Assembly: GCA_002307375.1 (NCBI GenBank)
Contig: NTJI01000001.1
Span: forward strand, 186,001 to 250,000
Direction of reading: 5' to 3'
DNA from: Lysobacteraceae bacterium NML93-0399
GTDB lineage: Bacteria; Pseudomonadota; Gammaproteobacteria; Xanthomonadales; Xanthomonadaceae
DNA length: 64,000 bases
A program made the translations under genes and the position numbers. Positions 25,976 through 35,555 of the stretch are shown here, in pieces; position 1 is the first letter of the stretch; every line of letters starts with the position of its first letter. Below the pieces are notes generated by a model that was not told the origin of the DNA, did not search any database, and worked only from the letters and a program-made list of their open reading frames with translations.

Positions 25976-27027
25976 TGTACGCCAGCCTGCGACCGCTGCT
26001 GTTCTCGCTGGATGCCGAGCGCGCGCACGACCTCACGCTCGCGGGGTTGGGTGCGGTGCATCGGTTGGGGCTGTCGTCGATGCTGGCTACGCCACCGCAG
26101 CCGCTGCCCACCGAGGCGTTCGGACTGCGCTTTGCCAATCCGGTCGGCCTGGCCGCCGGCCTGGACAAGAACGGCGACCATATCGACGCGTTGTTCGCGC
26201 TGGGTTTCGGCTTCGTCGAGATCGGCACGGTCACGCCGCGCGCGCAGGACGGCAATCCCAGGCCACGCATGTTCCGCCTGCCGCGGCACCGCGCGGTCAT
26301 CAACCGCCTGGGCTTCAACAACCGCGGCGTCGACGCGCTGGTGGCCAACGTCGAGCGCGCCAGGCGTCCCGGCGTGCTCGGCATCAACATCGGCAAGAAC
26401 AAGGACACGCCCAACGAATCGGCGGCGGACGACTACCTGTTCTGCCTCGAGCGCGTGTATCCGCTGGCCGACTACATCACCGTCAATATTTCCTCGCCCA
26501 ACACCGCCGGCCTGCGCGAGCTGCAGGAAGAACAGGCACTGCGGCGGCTGATCGGCACGCTGCGCGAGGCGCAGGAGCGTCTGGCCGCGCAGCACGGCAA
26601 GCGCGTGCCGGTGCTGGTCAAGGTGGCGCCCGATCTCAACGACGACGACATCGAGGCGGCCGCGCGCGTGCTCTCGGACCTGCATGTCGACGGCGTCATC
26701 GCCACCAACACCACGATCTCCCGGATCAGCGTGCAGGACGACCCGCGCGCGGGCGAAGCCGGGGGCCTGTCGGGCGAGCCGGTGATGAACAAGTCGACCA
26801 CGGTGCTGCGCATGCTGCGCACCCGATTGCCCGGCAGCATCCCGCTGGTGGGCGTGGGCGGCATCCTGTCCGGTGCCGATGCGGTCAAGAAGATGGCGGC
26901 GGGCGCATCGCTGGTGCAGGTCTATTCGGGCCTGGTCTACCGCGGGCCACCGCTGATCGGCGACTGCGTCGATGCCATCCGCCGCCGCCGCGAGGCACCG
27001 AGCCGCGGCAACCTGCCCAGCCTCTGA
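25975..27027 (+). CDS. pyrD: Dihydroorotate dehydrogenase (quinone), class 2
   Basis: 350 residues. The N-terminal amphipathic region ([20 protein letters not shown]) is the membrane-docking extension of class 2 enzymes, which pass electrons to quinones. FMN and substrate motifs include [32 protein letters not shown] with the catalytic serine, [15 protein letters not shown] and [12 protein letters not shown]. It catalyses the fourth step of pyrimidine synthesis at the inner membrane. It follows the DUF4190 gene with overlap and precedes murB by 7 bases, so it sits in a four-gene unit. Confidence 0.97.
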   Translation: MYASLRPLLFSLDAERAHDLTLAGLGAVHRLGLSSMLATPPQPLPTEAFGLRFANPVGLAAGLDKNGDHIDALFALGFGFVEIGTVTPRAQDGNPRPRMFRLPRHRAVINRLGFNNRGVDALVANVERARRPGVLGINIGKNKDTPNESAADDYLFCLERVYPLADYITVNISSPNTAGLRELQEEQALRRLIGTLREAQERLAAQHGKRVPVLVKVAPDLNDDDIEAAARVLSDLHVDGVIATNTTISRISVQDDPRAGEAGGLSGEPVMNKSTTVLRMLRTRLPGSIPLVGVGGILSGADAVKKMAAGASLVQVYSGLVYRGPPLIGDCVDAIRRRREAPSRGNLPSL

Positions 27028-27034
27028 CGTGTCG

Positions 27035-28063
27035 ATGCCTGCGTCCTTCCGCCTGCTGCAGCCGGCCGACCTGCGTCCGCGCAACACCTTCGGCGTGGCC
27101 GCCTCCGCGCGCCGCCTGGTCGAGGTCGACGACATCGCCGCCCTGCCGCAGGCTCTGCAGTCGCTCGGCGGCACACGTCCGCTGGTGATGGGCGGCGGCA
27201 GCAATCTGCTGTTCGCCGGCGATGCCGACGACGTGCTGGCAATCGCCGACACGCGCCGCAGCGTGGTCTCCGACGACGGCGAGCGCGTGGTCGTGCGCGC
27301 GGCGGCCGGCGCCGACTGGCACGGCTTCGTGCTCTGGACGCTCGCCCAGGATCTGGGCGGACTGGAGAACCTCGCGCTGATCCCCGGCACCGTGGGCGCG
27401 GCGCCGATCCAGAACATCGGCGCTTATGGCGTCGAGGTCGGCGAACGCGTGGTCGCGGTCGAGGCCTTCGACCAGGACACCGGCCGTGTCGTGCGGCTCG
27501 ATGCCGCCGCCTGCGGGTTCGCCTATCGCGACAGCGTCTTCAAACGCGCCCCCGAGCGCTGGATCGTCACCGCGGTCGAGTTCGAACTGCAGCGTTTCGC
27601 CGCGCCGGTGCTCGACTATGCCGGCCTGCGCGGCACCCTGGCCGCGCGCGGCATCGACGATCCACGCCCGCTCGACGTCGCCGAAGCGGTGATCGATATC
27701 CGTCGCAGCAAGCTGCCCGACCCGGCCGTGATCGGCAATGCGGGCAGCTTCTTCAAGAACCCGATCGTGCCGGCCGCCCAGGCGGCGGCGCTGGTCGCCG
27801 CGCACGCCGGCATCCCGGTGTTCGCGGTCGATGCGGGTCTGCGCAAACTCTCGGCCGCCTGGCTGATCGACCGCTGCGGCTGGAAGGGCCATCGCGACGG
27901 CGATGCCGGCGTGGCCGCCGGTCATGCGCTGGTGCTGGTCAATCATGGCGACGCACGCGGTGACGAGCTGCTCGGCCTCGCCCGCCGCATCGCCGCCTCG
28001 GTGCAGATGCGTTTCGGCGTCGGTCTCGAGCCCGAGCCGCGCATCGTCGGGGCCCGCTGGTGA
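27035..28063 (+). CDS. murB: UDP-N-acetylenolpyruvoylglucosamine reductase
   Basis: 342 residues, type I MurB length. FAD-binding motifs are LVMGGGSNLLF and NLALIPGTVGAAPIQNIGAYG; the catalytic serine is in IGNAGSFFKNP and the glutamate near the C-terminus is in GLEPEPRIVG. It performs the NADPH-dependent second step of UDP-MurNAc synthesis in the cytoplasm. The ATG at 27035 is used; a GTG two codons upstream (27029) is equally possible. The stop overlaps the GTG of the next gene. Confidence 0.96.
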   Translation: MPASFRLLQPADLRPRNTFGVAASARRLVEVDDIAALPQALQSLGGTRPLVMGGGSNLLFAGDADDVLAIADTRRSVVSDDGERVVVRAAAGADWHGFVLWTLAQDLGGLENLALIPGTVGAAPIQNIGAYGVEVGERVVAVEAFDQDTGRVVRLDAAACGFAYRDSVFKRAPERWIVTAVEFELQRFAAPVLDYAGLRGTLAARGIDDPRPLDVAEAVIDIRRSKLPDPAVIGNAGSFFKNPIVPAAQAAALVAAHAGIPVFAVDAGLRKLSAAWLIDRCGWKGHRDGDAGVAAGHALVLVNHGDARGDELLGLARRIAASVQMRFGVGLEPEPRIVGARW

Positions 28064-28986
28064 CAGGCGTCTTCTCGCGCTGGCGCCCCGCGACCGTGCA
28101 GGGGCAGGCGGCGCTGCTGATGCTCGGCAGCACGTCCGCATTCGCGCTGATGGCGATCGCGATCCGCTTCGCCTCGGCCACGGTGCCGACGACCGAAGTG
28201 GCGTTCTTCCGCAATTTCTTCGGCCTGCTCGCCCTGCTGCCGATCCTGCTCCACGGCGGCGCGGGCATTCCGCGTACCCGGAATCTCGGGCGCTACTTCG
28301 TCCGCACGGTGGTGGGCCTGGGCTCGATGCTGTGCGCGTTCTGGGCCATCGGCCATCTGCCGCTGTCGCAGGCCATCTCGCTGTCCTACGCCGCGCCGCT
28401 GTTCGCGACGATCGCAGCCGTGCTGTGGCTGGGCGAGGTGGTGCGGGTGCGGCGCTGGGTGGCGGTCGCGGCCGGCTTCGTCGGCGTGCTGGTGATCCTG
28501 CGGCCGGGCGTGTCGTTCTCGGCGGCGATGCTCATCCCGGTGCTCGGCGCCCTGCTCGCGGCGCTGGTTGCGATCCAGATGAAACAGCTGTCGCGGATCG
28601 ACCCGCCCGACACGATCGTGTTCTACACCTATCTGCTGTGGGTGCCCTTGTCGCTGGTGCCCGCGCTGCCGCAGTGGGTCTGGCCCGATCCCGTAGTGTG
28701 GGCGTGGCTGGTCGCCACCGGCGTGCTCGGCACCCTGGGCCAGTGGCTGTGGACGCGCGCCCTGCGCCTGGGCGAGGTGTCGGCGCTGCAGCCGATCAGC
28801 TTCGTCCAGCTGCCGATCGTCGTGGTCTTCGGCTGGTGGCTGTTCGGCGAGACCATCGACCTGTGGACCCTGATCGGCGCCGGCATCGTATTCGGCGCCA
28901 ACGGCTACATCGCCCACCGCGAAGCAGTCCTGTCGCGACGCGCAGCATCCCAGCGCCCGACCGAGGCGGCCAAACCGGGCGAGTGA
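28060..28986 (+). CDS. EamA/DMT-family transporter
   Basis: 308 residues with ten predicted membrane helices arranged as two EamA repeats of about 140 residues. The second repeat contains the typical ALQPISFVQLPIVVVFGWWLFGE sequence (quoted in two parts: ALQPISFVQLP, IVVVFGWWLFGE). It starts with GTG overlapping the murB stop (GTGA). It is an inner-membrane metabolite exporter or importer of unknown substrate. It closes the DUF4190-pyrD-murB unit and is followed by two inverted repeats at a convergent junction. The stretch 28987-29324 holds only those repeats. Confidence 0.88.
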   Translation: MTGVFSRWRPATVQGQAALLMLGSTSAFALMAIAIRFASATVPTTEVAFFRNFFGLLALLPILLHGGAGIPRTRNLGRYFVRTVVGLGSMLCAFWAIGHLPLSQAISLSYAAPLFATIAAVLWLGEVVRVRRWVAVAAGFVGVLVILRPGVSFSAAMLIPVLGALLAALVAIQMKQLSRIDPPDTIVFYTYLLWVPLSLVPALPQWVWPDPVVWAWLVATGVLGTLGQWLWTRALRLGEVSALQPISFVQLPIVVVFGWWLFGETIDLWTLIGAGIVFGANGYIAHREAVLSRRAASQRPTEAAKPGE

Positions 28987-29039
28987 GCTGCACGAGCGCG
29001 CTGTCCGGCGTGCATAACACCCGGATCGCGGAACGGCCC

Positions 29040-29111
29040 CTGTAGGAGCGCGCTTGCGCGCGATCGGGCATTCCCGGCAAAGCGCCATCGCGCGCAAGCG
29101 CGCGCCTACAG
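29040..29111. repeat. Short-form tgtaggagcg inverted repeat
   Basis: Left arm ctgtaggagcgcgcttgcgc, centre gatcgggcattcccggcaaa, right arm cgcgcaagcgcgcgcctaca. First of a tandem pair between the convergent DMT transporter and lolD genes. Confidence 0.85.
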
Positions 29112-29200
29112 TGACGGGGTCGAGATCCGGCGCGCGACGCTACCCACTGCGAGGCGGCGCGGTCCCGGCGTGCGCAGCGTCCGGACTCGCGGAGCGGCTC

Positions 29201-29271
29201 CTGTAGGAGCGCGCTCGCGCGCGATCGGGCATCCCGGCAAAGCGCCATCGCGCGCAAGCGCGCTCTTACAG
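29201..29271. repeat. Short-form tgtaggagcg inverted repeat, tandem copy
   Basis: Same arms and centre as 29040-29111, displaced by about 161 bp. The 30 bases before each copy are also alike (gtgc..a.c..ccgga.tcgcggagcgg), which indicates a segmental duplication. Confidence 0.85.
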
Positions 29272-29324
29272 GGGCGTTGGCAAGGTCAGGGGAACCCAGG
29301 CTTCTGCAGACAGCGAAGAAGGAC

Positions 29325-30047
29325 TCAAACGTCGTCCTTCGCGACCTCTCGCAGTTTGCCCTGGTGCAGTTCCATGACCCGGTCGAGCTTGCGCGCCAGG
29401 CGCCGGTCGTGGGTCACCAGCACCAGGCTGGTGTGCTGGGCCTGGTTGAGCTCGAGCATCAGCTCGAACACGGTCGCGGCGGTGCGCTCGTCGAGGTTGC
29501 CGGTCGGTTCGTCGCCGAGCACGCAGGCCGGCTTGTTGACCAGCGCCCGCGCCACGGCGGCGCGCTGGCGCTCGCCGCCCGACAGCTCGCCGGGCTTGTG
29601 GCCAAGGCGATGTCCCAGACCGACCGACTCGAGCAGCCCGCGCGCGCGCGTGGTCGCATCGCCATCGCTGGCGCCGTTGAGCAGCGCCGGCAGCATCACG
29701 TTCTCGAGCGCGGTGAATTCCGGCAGCAGGTGATGGAACTGGTAGACGAAGCCCAGCGCGCGGTTGCGCAGCGTGCCGCGCGCGGCGTTCGACAGCGCGC
29801 TCATCTTCTGCCCCGACACGAAGACCTCGCCCGCGCTCGGCGTATCCAGTCCACCCAGCAGATGCAGCAACGTGCTCTTGCCTGCACCGGACGCGCCGAG
29901 GATCGCCACCGTCTCGCCGGCGCGCACCGCGAAGTCGAGGCCGTCGAACACCGGCGTGTGCAGCTTGCCTTCGGCATAGGTCTTGCCCAGGCCTTCGGCA
30001 GCCAGGACCACGGTATCGGGGCGCGGGTTCGTCATCGCATCACTCAT
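29325..30047 (-). CDS. lolD: Lipoprotein-releasing system ATP-binding protein LolD
   Basis: 240 residues, an ABC ATPase with Walker A GASGAGKST, the characteristic LolD sequence FVYQFHHLLPEFTALENV, signature LSGGERQRAAVARAL, Walker B CVLGDEPTGNLD and the H-loop LVTHD. With LolC it powers release of outer-membrane lipoproteins from the inner membrane to LolA. Its start overlaps the end of lolC by 8 bp. The gene closes the long sdh-to-lol gene run. Several lipoproteins (OmpA-type, glycine-zipper, DUF3298) elsewhere in the window are plausible clients. Confidence 0.96.
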   Translation of the reverse strand: MSDAMTNPRPDTVVLAAEGLGKTYAEGKLHTPVFDGLDFAVRAGETVAILGASGAGKSTLLHLLGGLDTPSAGEVFVSGQKMSALSNAARGTLRNRALGFVYQFHHLLPEFTALENVMLPALLNGASDGDATTRARGLLESVGLGHRLGHKPGELSGGERQRAAVARALVNKPACVLGDEPTGNLDERTAATVFELMLELNQAQHTSLVLVTHDRRLARKLDRVMELHQGKLREVAKDDV

Positions 30048-31281
30048 AGCGCAGCGCCTCCGCCGGCGCGGTGCGCGCGGCGCGCAGGGCCGGATAGATC
30101 GTCGCCAGGAACGCCATCACCAGCGCGACGCTGGCGATCATGACCACGTCGCTGACCTGCAGGTCGATCGGCAGACCGGTCACGTAGTAGACGTCCTCGG
30201 GCATCAGCACCACGCCGAATGCGCCCTCGATGGCACGCAGGATGTGTTCGAGGTTGAAGGTCAGCAGCAAGCCGCCGGTGATGCCGAGGATCGTGCCGAT
30301 CACACCGATCATCGTGCCCTGCACCATGAACACCTGCATGACCCCGCCCGGCGTCAGCCCCAGCGTGCGCAGGATCGCGATGTCGGCCTGCTTGTCGGTC
30401 ACCAGGCTCACCTGCGAGGCGACGAGGTTGAACGAGCCCATGACGATGATCAGCGACAGCAGGATGCCGATCATGGTCTTTTCGAGCTTGAGTGCGCGGA
30501 ACATGTTCGCGTTCTCGATGCTCCAGTCGCTGACGCGGTAGACGCCGCCGAGCCGGTGTACGAGGTCATGGGTGACCGCCTGGGCGCGGTCCATGTCGTG
30601 CAGTTTGAGCCGCACGCCGGTCACGCCATCGCCGATACGCAGCAGTCGCTGGGCGTCGCTGAGATTGACCACGGCCAGACGCCGGTCGAAATCCTGGTAA
30701 CCGGCTTCGAACAGGCCACTGACGGTGAAGCGCTTGAGCTGCGGCACCGCCCCCATCGGCGTGACCTGGAAATCGGTGGTGACGATCACGCTGTCGCCCA
30801 CGCCGACGCCGAGCCACAACGCCAGTTCCCGGCCGAGCACGATGTTGAACGACCCGGGCTGCAGATCCTCGAGCTGGCCGACCACCATCGAAGTCGACAG
30901 ATCCGATACCTGCGCTTCGTCCTCGGGCACGATCGCGCGCACCGCGGCCGGCTCGTTGCGCCGGCCGCGCAGCAGCGCCTGGGTGTCGACATACGGCGCG
31001 GCGCCGGCGACACGCGCGTCCTCGCGCGCCACGTCGACCGCACGCTGCCAGTTCGACAGCGTGTCGCCGTCGGCGCTGATCGTGGCGTGCGCGACCATGC
31101 CGAGCATGCGATCGCGGATTTCCTTCTGGAAGCCGCTCATCACCGCCAGCGTCGTGATCAGCACGGTCACGCCGATGGCGATGCCGAGAATCGAGGCCAG
31201 CGAGATGAAGGAGATGAAGCCGTTACGCCGTTTGGCCCGCAGGTAACGCAGGCCGATGGCAGCGGGGATGGGTCTGAGCAT
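30040..31281 (-). CDS. lolC: Lipoprotein-releasing system permease LolC/LolE
   Basis: 413 residues with four membrane helices: one near the N-terminus (after IGLRYLRAKRRNGFISFISL), a ~220-residue periplasmic MacB-like domain, and three helices after residue 265. The motif RNGFISFISLASILGIAIGV and the C-terminal YPALRAARTAPAEALRYE are typical. Only one LolC/E-type permease is here; it may pair with itself or with one encoded elsewhere. The ATG at 31281 gives MLRPIPAAIG, matching family N-termini. It sits 65 bp after the YgfX-like gene and overlaps lolD. Confidence 0.94.
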   Translation of the reverse strand: MLRPIPAAIGLRYLRAKRRNGFISFISLASILGIAIGVTVLITTLAVMSGFQKEIRDRMLGMVAHATISADGDTLSNWQRAVDVAREDARVAGAAPYVDTQALLRGRRNEPAAVRAIVPEDEAQVSDLSTSMVVGQLEDLQPGSFNIVLGRELALWLGVGVGDSVIVTTDFQVTPMGAVPQLKRFTVSGLFEAGYQDFDRRLAVVNLSDAQRLLRIGDGVTGVRLKLHDMDRAQAVTHDLVHRLGGVYRVSDWSIENANMFRALKLEKTMIGILLSLIIVMGSFNLVASQVSLVTDKQADIAILRTLGLTPGGVMQVFMVQGTMIGVIGTILGITGGLLLTFNLEHILRAIEGAFGVVLMPEDVYYVTGLPIDLQVSDVVMIASVALVMAFLATIYPALRAARTAPAEALRYE

Positions 31282-31346
31282 GGACGTCCGGTCATGGGGG
31301 CCGCGGCGCTGCGGAACACCCATCGCGCCGCCCGCCCGGGGCGTGG

Positions 31347-31760
31347 CTATGGTGCCATCGATTCGTGCAGCGGTCGCGCGGCGAGCGCCGGTGCGGCCAG
31401 TCGAAGTTCACGTCGTGCGGCGGGCGGCAGGGTGTCGGGCCACCACAGCAGCCGATGCGTGTCATCGCCGGCGCGCCAGCGCAGGATCGCGATCGGCCCG
31501 CGCCAGCGGATCGTCGCTGCATCCAGCGGCTGGCCGTCGAGCGAGGCCACGCCGCCGGCGTCGATGACGAATTCGCGCGAGGCCTGTCTGCGCTCCAGCG
31601 CGATGCGATGCACGGTCAGCGCCACGACGAACGGCATCGCTGCGAGCGCGATGAGCCACGGCATTTCCGACAGCCACAAGGACACGCCGGCGCCGAGCCC
31701 GATCAATGCAAGTGCGATCTGCAGCACACGCGACGGCCGCCACGGCAGACGCAGCGGCAA
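31347..31760 (-). CDS. YgfX/CptA-like small membrane protein
   Basis: 137 residues from a TTG start 4 bases after the sdhE stop. Two adjacent hydrophobic segments (VLQIALALIGLGAGVSLWL, WLIALAAMPFVVALTV) lie in the first 60 residues, then a cytoplasmic domain with GQPLDAATIRWRGPIAIL and HRLLWWPDTLPPAARRELRL. This layout and the position after sdhE match YgfX (CptA), the partner gene of SdhE. YgfX has been described both as a toxin-like inhibitor of cytoskeletal proteins and as an SDH-related protein; neither can be verified here. The start is uncertain because the frame is open further upstream inside sdhE. Confidence 0.7.
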   Translation of the reverse strand: MPLRLPWRPSRVLQIALALIGLGAGVSLWLSEMPWLIALAAMPFVVALTVHRIALERRQASREFVIDAGGVASLDGQPLDAATIRWRGPIAILRWRAGDDTHRLLWWPDTLPPAARRELRLAAPALAARPLHESMAP

Positions 31761-31764
31761 CGGC

Positions 31765-32022
31765 TCAGTGCGGTGGCAGTTGCCGGATGGACTGGACGAG
31801 GGCGTCGAGCTGCGCGTCATCGGAACGCTCATGGCCGAGGAACCACTTCCAGAGCCTATCGTCCTCACAATCCAGCAGCCGTCGGAAAACCGCGCGTTCG
31901 GCTTCGGTCGACGTCGCCCAGCAACGGTCGAGCCAGCGTTCGAACAGACGGTCGAGTTCGCGCATGCCGCGTCGGCTGCGCCAGCGCAGGCGACGGAGCT
32001 CGGTGACGTCGGCCTCAGACAT
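31765..32022 (-). CDS. sdhE: Succinate dehydrogenase flavinylation factor SdhE
   Basis: 85 residues, the usual size. The conserved RGxxE motif ([17 protein letters not shown]) needed for covalent FAD attachment to SdhA is intact, followed by the acidic [15 protein letters not shown] block. It overlaps the MAPEG gene by 8 bp and lies in the same transcription unit as sdhCDAB, which agrees with its role. It acts in the cytoplasm on unassembled SdhA. Confidence 0.94.
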   Translation of the reverse strand: MSEADVTELRRLRWRSRRGMRELDRLFERWLDRCWATSTEAERAVFRRLLDCEDDRLWKWFLGHERSDDAQLDALVQSIRQLPPH

Positions 32023-32443
32023 GGGCGAAGACTCCGTGGGCAAGCCGTGCCCACAACAGCAGCAGCGCGATCGCGCCGCCGATGAAAACGAGAAACCGCG
32101 GCACGACGCGATTGCCGAAGCACTGGATCGCGCTGTGCGCGACGCGGAGCGCGACGAAGAGCCAGGCCAGCACCAGGACCTCCGTCGACGCCTGTTGCGT
32201 CGCGTATGCAAGCAGCACCGCGACGTAGAACAGCACCGGCAGTTCCAGCAGATTGCGGAAGTTGTCGCTCGCGGCGCTGTCGCTCAGCAGCCGCGCAGAT
32301 TGCACGGACGTCGCCACATCATCGGGCGCGATGCGATCGCGGCGCATCTGACGGAAGCGACGGCGGTACATCTCGCCCATGACCACGAAGGTCAGGCCGG
32401 CCAGGGCGAACCCCGGCCACAGCACGGCCGTCTTCGCCGGCAC
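32015..32443 (-). CDS. MAPEG-family membrane protein
   Basis: 142 residues, four hydrophobic segments. The [12 protein letters not shown] motif (about residues 61-72) is diagnostic of bacterial MAPEG proteins, relatives of membrane glutathione transferases. Another signature is [11 protein letters not shown]. It lies 7 bp after sdhB and overlaps sdhE, an unusual but apparently stable position inside the SDH run. Enzymatic activity is unknown; many bacterial members have none assigned. Confidence 0.88.
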   Translation of the reverse strand: MPAKTAVLWPGFALAGLTFVVMGEMYRRRFRQMRRDRIAPDDVATSVQSARLLSDSAASDNFRNLLELPVLFYVAVLLAYATQQASTEVLVLAWLFVALRVAHSAIQCFGNRVVPRFLVFIGGAIALLLLWARLAHGVFAHV

Positions 32444-32450
32444 TACGCGC

Positions 32451-33233
32451 TTACCCGCGGCGCGCGAGCATCAGCTGCTTGATCTCGCCGATCGCCTTCG
32501 CCGGGTTCAGGCCCTTGGGGCAGGTGCGCGTGCAGTTCATGATCGTATGGCAGCGGTAGAGCTTGAACGGATCTTCCAGATCGTCCAGACGCACGCCGGT
32601 GTCCTCGTCGCGGCTGTCGATGATCCAGCGATAGGCCTGCAGCAGGATCGCCGGGCCCAGATACCGCTCGCCGTTCCACCAGTAGCTCGGGCAGCTGGTC
32701 GAGCAGCACGCGCACAGGATGCATTCGTACAGACCGTCGAGCTTGGCGCGGTCTTCCTTGGACTGCAGGCGCTCGCGATCCGGCGGCGCCGCGCTCTGGG
32801 TGCGGATCCACGGCTGGATCGAGGCGTACTGCGCGTAGAAGTGCGTCAGGTCCGGCACCAGATCCTTGACCACCGGCATGTGCGGCAGCGGATAGATCGG
32901 CACCTCGCTCTTGCGGCAGTCATCGATGGCGCGCGTGCACGCCAGCGTGTTGGTGCCGTCGATGTTCATCGCGCACGAACCGCAGATGCCCTCGCGGCAG
33001 GAACGACGGAAGGTCAGCGTCGGATCGATCTCGTTCTTGATCTTGATCAGCGCGTCCAGAACCATCGGACCGCACTTGTCGAGGTCGACCTCGTAGGTGT
33101 CGGTCGACGGATTGCGGCCGTCATCGGGGTTCCAGCGATAGACCTTGAAGGTGCGCGTGCGCGTTGCGCCGGTGGCCGGGAAGTGCCGGCCCTTCTGCAC
33201 CTTGGAATTCTTCGGGAGCGAAAATTCTGCCAT
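32451..33233 (-). CDS. sdhB: Succinate dehydrogenase iron-sulfur subunit
   Basis: 260 residues. The three iron-sulfur clusters are assigned by [15 protein letters not shown] ([2Fe-2S]), [15 protein letters not shown] ([4Fe-4S]) and [17 protein letters not shown] ([3Fe-4S] and the remaining ligands). It transfers electrons from SdhA to quinone at the SdhCD anchor. It starts 104 bp after sdhA, the gap being an AT-rich inverted repeat. The N-terminal [15 protein letters not shown] is typical of this family branch. Confidence 0.98.
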   Translation of the reverse strand: MAEFSLPKNSKVQKGRHFPATGATRTRTFKVYRWNPDDGRNPSTDTYEVDLDKCGPMVLDALIKIKNEIDPTLTFRRSCREGICGSCAMNIDGTNTLACTRAIDDCRKSEVPIYPLPHMPVVKDLVPDLTHFYAQYASIQPWIRTQSAAPPDRERLQSKEDRAKLDGLYECILCACCSTSCPSYWWNGERYLGPAILLQAYRWIIDSRDEDTGVRLDDLEDPFKLYRCHTIMNCTRTCPKGLNPAKAIGEIKQLMLARRG

Positions 33234-33241
33234 TTCGAGTC

Positions 33242-33335
33242 CGTGATTCGTTATTGGTAACTCGTGATTCGGATAAGCGGGATTCGCATCGTCTTTGGCG
33301 TTTACGAATCACCAATCACGAATCACCAATTACGG
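33242..33335. repeat. AT-rich inverted repeat inside the sdh run
   Basis: Between sdhA and sdhB, copies of gtgattcg and attggt on one side face cgaatcac and accaat on the other (for example cgtgattcgttattggt against accaatcacgaatcac). The base composition is clearly lower in GC than the flanking genes. It could fold as a hairpin in the mRNA. Confidence 0.75.
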
Positions 33336-33337
33336 TG

Positions 33338-35128
33338 TCAGTACACACGCGCCTTCGGCGGCACCACTTCGACTTCGTCGTCGAGGGTGTACATGTGCAC
33401 CGGGCGGTAATCGATGCGCGTGGCGCCGGCCTCGTCGACCCAGCACAGCGTGTGCTTGTGCCAGTTCTCGTCGTCGCGATCCGGGAAATCCTCGTGCGCA
33501 TGCGCGCCGCGCGATTCCTTGCGGTTCTCGGCCGAGACGATCGTCACCAGTGCCTGGCCCAGCAGGTTCTGCAGCTCCATGGTCTCGATCAGATCGGAGT
33601 TCCACACCATCGAACGGTCGCTGACCTTGACGTCGGCGAACGAGGCATGGATTTCGCGGATCTTGTCCACGCCCTCCGACAGGGTCTTGCTGGTCCGGAA
33701 CACCGCCGCGTCGTTCTGCATCGTGCGCTGCATGTTGTCGCGGATCACCGAGGTCGGCGTGCCGCCACTGGCGTGGCGCAGCTTGTCCAGATTGGCCAGC
33801 GACTTGTCGCAGGCGTCCTTGGCGAGCGGCTTGTGGCGCGCGTTCGGCGTGATGGTCTCGGCGCAGCGGTTGGCCACCGCGCGACCGAACACCACCAGGT
33901 CGAGCAGCGAGTTGGAGCCCAGACGGTTGGCGCCGTGCACCGACACGCAGGCGGCTTCGCCGATCGCGTACAGGCCCGGCACGACCGAATCGGGGTTGCC
34001 GTCCTTCAACTGCACGACTTCGCCGTGGTAGTTGGTCGGAATGCCGCCCATGTTGTAGTGCACCGTCGGCAGCACCGGAATCGGCTGCTTCTCGACGTCG
34101 ACACCGGCGAAGATCTTCGCGCTCTCGGCGATGCCGGGCAGCTTCTCGTGGATTTCCTTCGGATCGAGATGGGTCAGATCCAGATGGATGTGATCCTTGT
34201 GCTCGCCGACGCCACGGCCTTCGCGGATCTCCATCGTCATCGAACGCGAGACGACGTCGCGCGAGGCGAGATCCTTGGCGTTGGGTGCGTAGCGCTCCAT
34301 GAAACGCTCGCCGCTGGAGTTGCGCAGGATGCCGCCCTCACCGCGGACGCCCTCGGTGATCAGGCAGCCCGCACCGTAGATGCCGGTCGGGTGGAACTGC
34401 ACGAACTCCATGTCCTGCAGGCCCAGACCCGCGCGCAGCGCCATGCCGCCGCCGTCGCCGGTGCAGGTGTGGGCCGAGGTCGCGGAGAAGTACGCGCGGC
34501 CGTAGCCGCCGGTCGCCAGCACCACGCCCTGGGCGCGGAACAGGTGCAGCGTGCCCTCGGCCATGTCGAGCGCGAGCACGCCGCGGCAGGCGCCGTCCTC
34601 GTCCATGATCAGGTCGAGCGCGAAGTACTCGATGAAGAAGCGCGCGTCGTGCTTGAGCGACTGCTGGTACAGCGTGTGCAGGATCGCGTGGCCGGTGCGG
34701 TCGGCCGCCGCACACGTGCGCTGGGCGATGCCCTTGCCGTAGTGCGTGGTCATGCCACCAAAGGGGCGCTGATAGATCTTGCCTTCCTCGGTGCGCGAGA
34801 ACGGCACGCCCTGGTGCTCGAGCTCGATGATCGCCGGGATGGCCTCGCGGCACATGTACTGGATGGCGTCCTGGTCGCCCAGCCAGTCGGAGCCCTTGAT
34901 GGTGTCGTAGAAATGGAAGCGCCAGTCGTCCTCGCCCATGTTGCCCAGGGCTGCGGAGATGCCACCCTGCGCCGCGACAGTGTGCGAGCGGGTCGGGAAG
35001 ACTTTCGTCAGGCACGCCGTCTGCAGGCCCTTGTGGGCCAGGCCGAAGGTCGCGCGCAGGCCGGCGCCGCCGGCGCCGACGACGATCATGTCGTACTTGT
35101 GTTCGGTGATCTTGTAGGCGTTGGTCAT
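33338..35128 (-). CDS. sdhA: Succinate dehydrogenase flavoprotein subunit
   Basis: 596 residues. FAD-binding [14 protein letters not shown]; the histidine that carries covalent FAD is in [10 protein letters not shown]; active-site and dicarboxylate motifs include [18 protein letters not shown] and [12 protein letters not shown]. The C-terminal SdhA domain ends [12 protein letters not shown]. It oxidises succinate to fumarate. The ATG at 35128 ([13 protein letters not shown]) lies 7 bp after sdhD; an extra 11 upstream codons are open but overlap sdhD. Flavinylation by the SdhE encoded in the same unit and assembly by the DUF1674 factor are expected. Confidence 0.98.
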   Translation of the reverse strand: MTNAYKITEHKYDMIVVGAGGAGLRATFGLAHKGLQTACLTKVFPTRSHTVAAQGGISAALGNMGEDDWRFHFYDTIKGSDWLGDQDAIQYMCREAIPAIIELEHQGVPFSRTEEGKIYQRPFGGMTTHYGKGIAQRTCAAADRTGHAILHTLYQQSLKHDARFFIEYFALDLIMDEDGACRGVLALDMAEGTLHLFRAQGVVLATGGYGRAYFSATSAHTCTGDGGGMALRAGLGLQDMEFVQFHPTGIYGAGCLITEGVRGEGGILRNSSGERFMERYAPNAKDLASRDVVSRSMTMEIREGRGVGEHKDHIHLDLTHLDPKEIHEKLPGIAESAKIFAGVDVEKQPIPVLPTVHYNMGGIPTNYHGEVVQLKDGNPDSVVPGLYAIGEAACVSVHGANRLGSNSLLDLVVFGRAVANRCAETITPNARHKPLAKDACDKSLANLDKLRHASGGTPTSVIRDNMQRTMQNDAAVFRTSKTLSEGVDKIREIHASFADVKVSDRSMVWNSDLIETMELQNLLGQALVTIVSAENRKESRGAHAHEDFPDRDDENWHKHTLCWVDEAGATRIDYRPVHMYTLDDEVEVVPPKARVY

Positions 35129-35135
35129 GTGGTTC

Positions 35136-35555
35136 TCAGCCCAGCAGTGCGATGCGCGCAATCGCGTACAGCGATGCGAGCGCGCCGGCGGCGCAGGCGA
35201 ATGTGACGAGCAGCTGCAGGGCGATCTCGAGCCCGCGCTGATGGATGTAGTCCTCGATCACCACCTGCAGGCCCAGCTTGGCGTGCCAGAACGTGGAGAT
35301 GACGAACAGGGCGAAGGCGATCGCGTTGAACGGGCGCGCGAGGACGCCCTGCACCGTCGCCAGATCGGCGCCGACCAGCGACACCAGGGTGCCGACGAAC
35401 CATGCGAACAGCGGAATCAGAGCGACCGATGTCACCCGCAGCCACCAGAAATGCTCGGTACCGCTCTTGCCCGAACCCAGGCCGCGGGCGCGACCCACCG
35501 GCGTACGGAAATCGCGCGGACGCACCACCTCGTCCTGCGTCTTGGTCTCGCTCAT
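35136..35555 (-). CDS. sdhD: Succinate dehydrogenase membrane anchor subunit D
   Basis: 139 residues with three membrane helices. The motif [20 protein letters not shown], with the haem-ligand-region histidine and the conserved VIEDY, is characteristic of SdhD. A hydrophilic N-terminal extension of about 40 residues ([18 protein letters not shown]) is typical of this lineage. The start overlaps the sdhC stop (ATGA). With SdhC it binds haem b and the quinone. Confidence 0.93.
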   Translation of the reverse strand: MSETKTQDEVVRPRDFRTPVGRARGLGSGKSGTEHFWWLRVTSVALIPLFAWFVGTLVSLVGADLATVQGVLARPFNAIAFALFVISTFWHAKLGLQVVIEDYIHQRGLEIALQLLVTFACAAGALASLYAIARIALLG

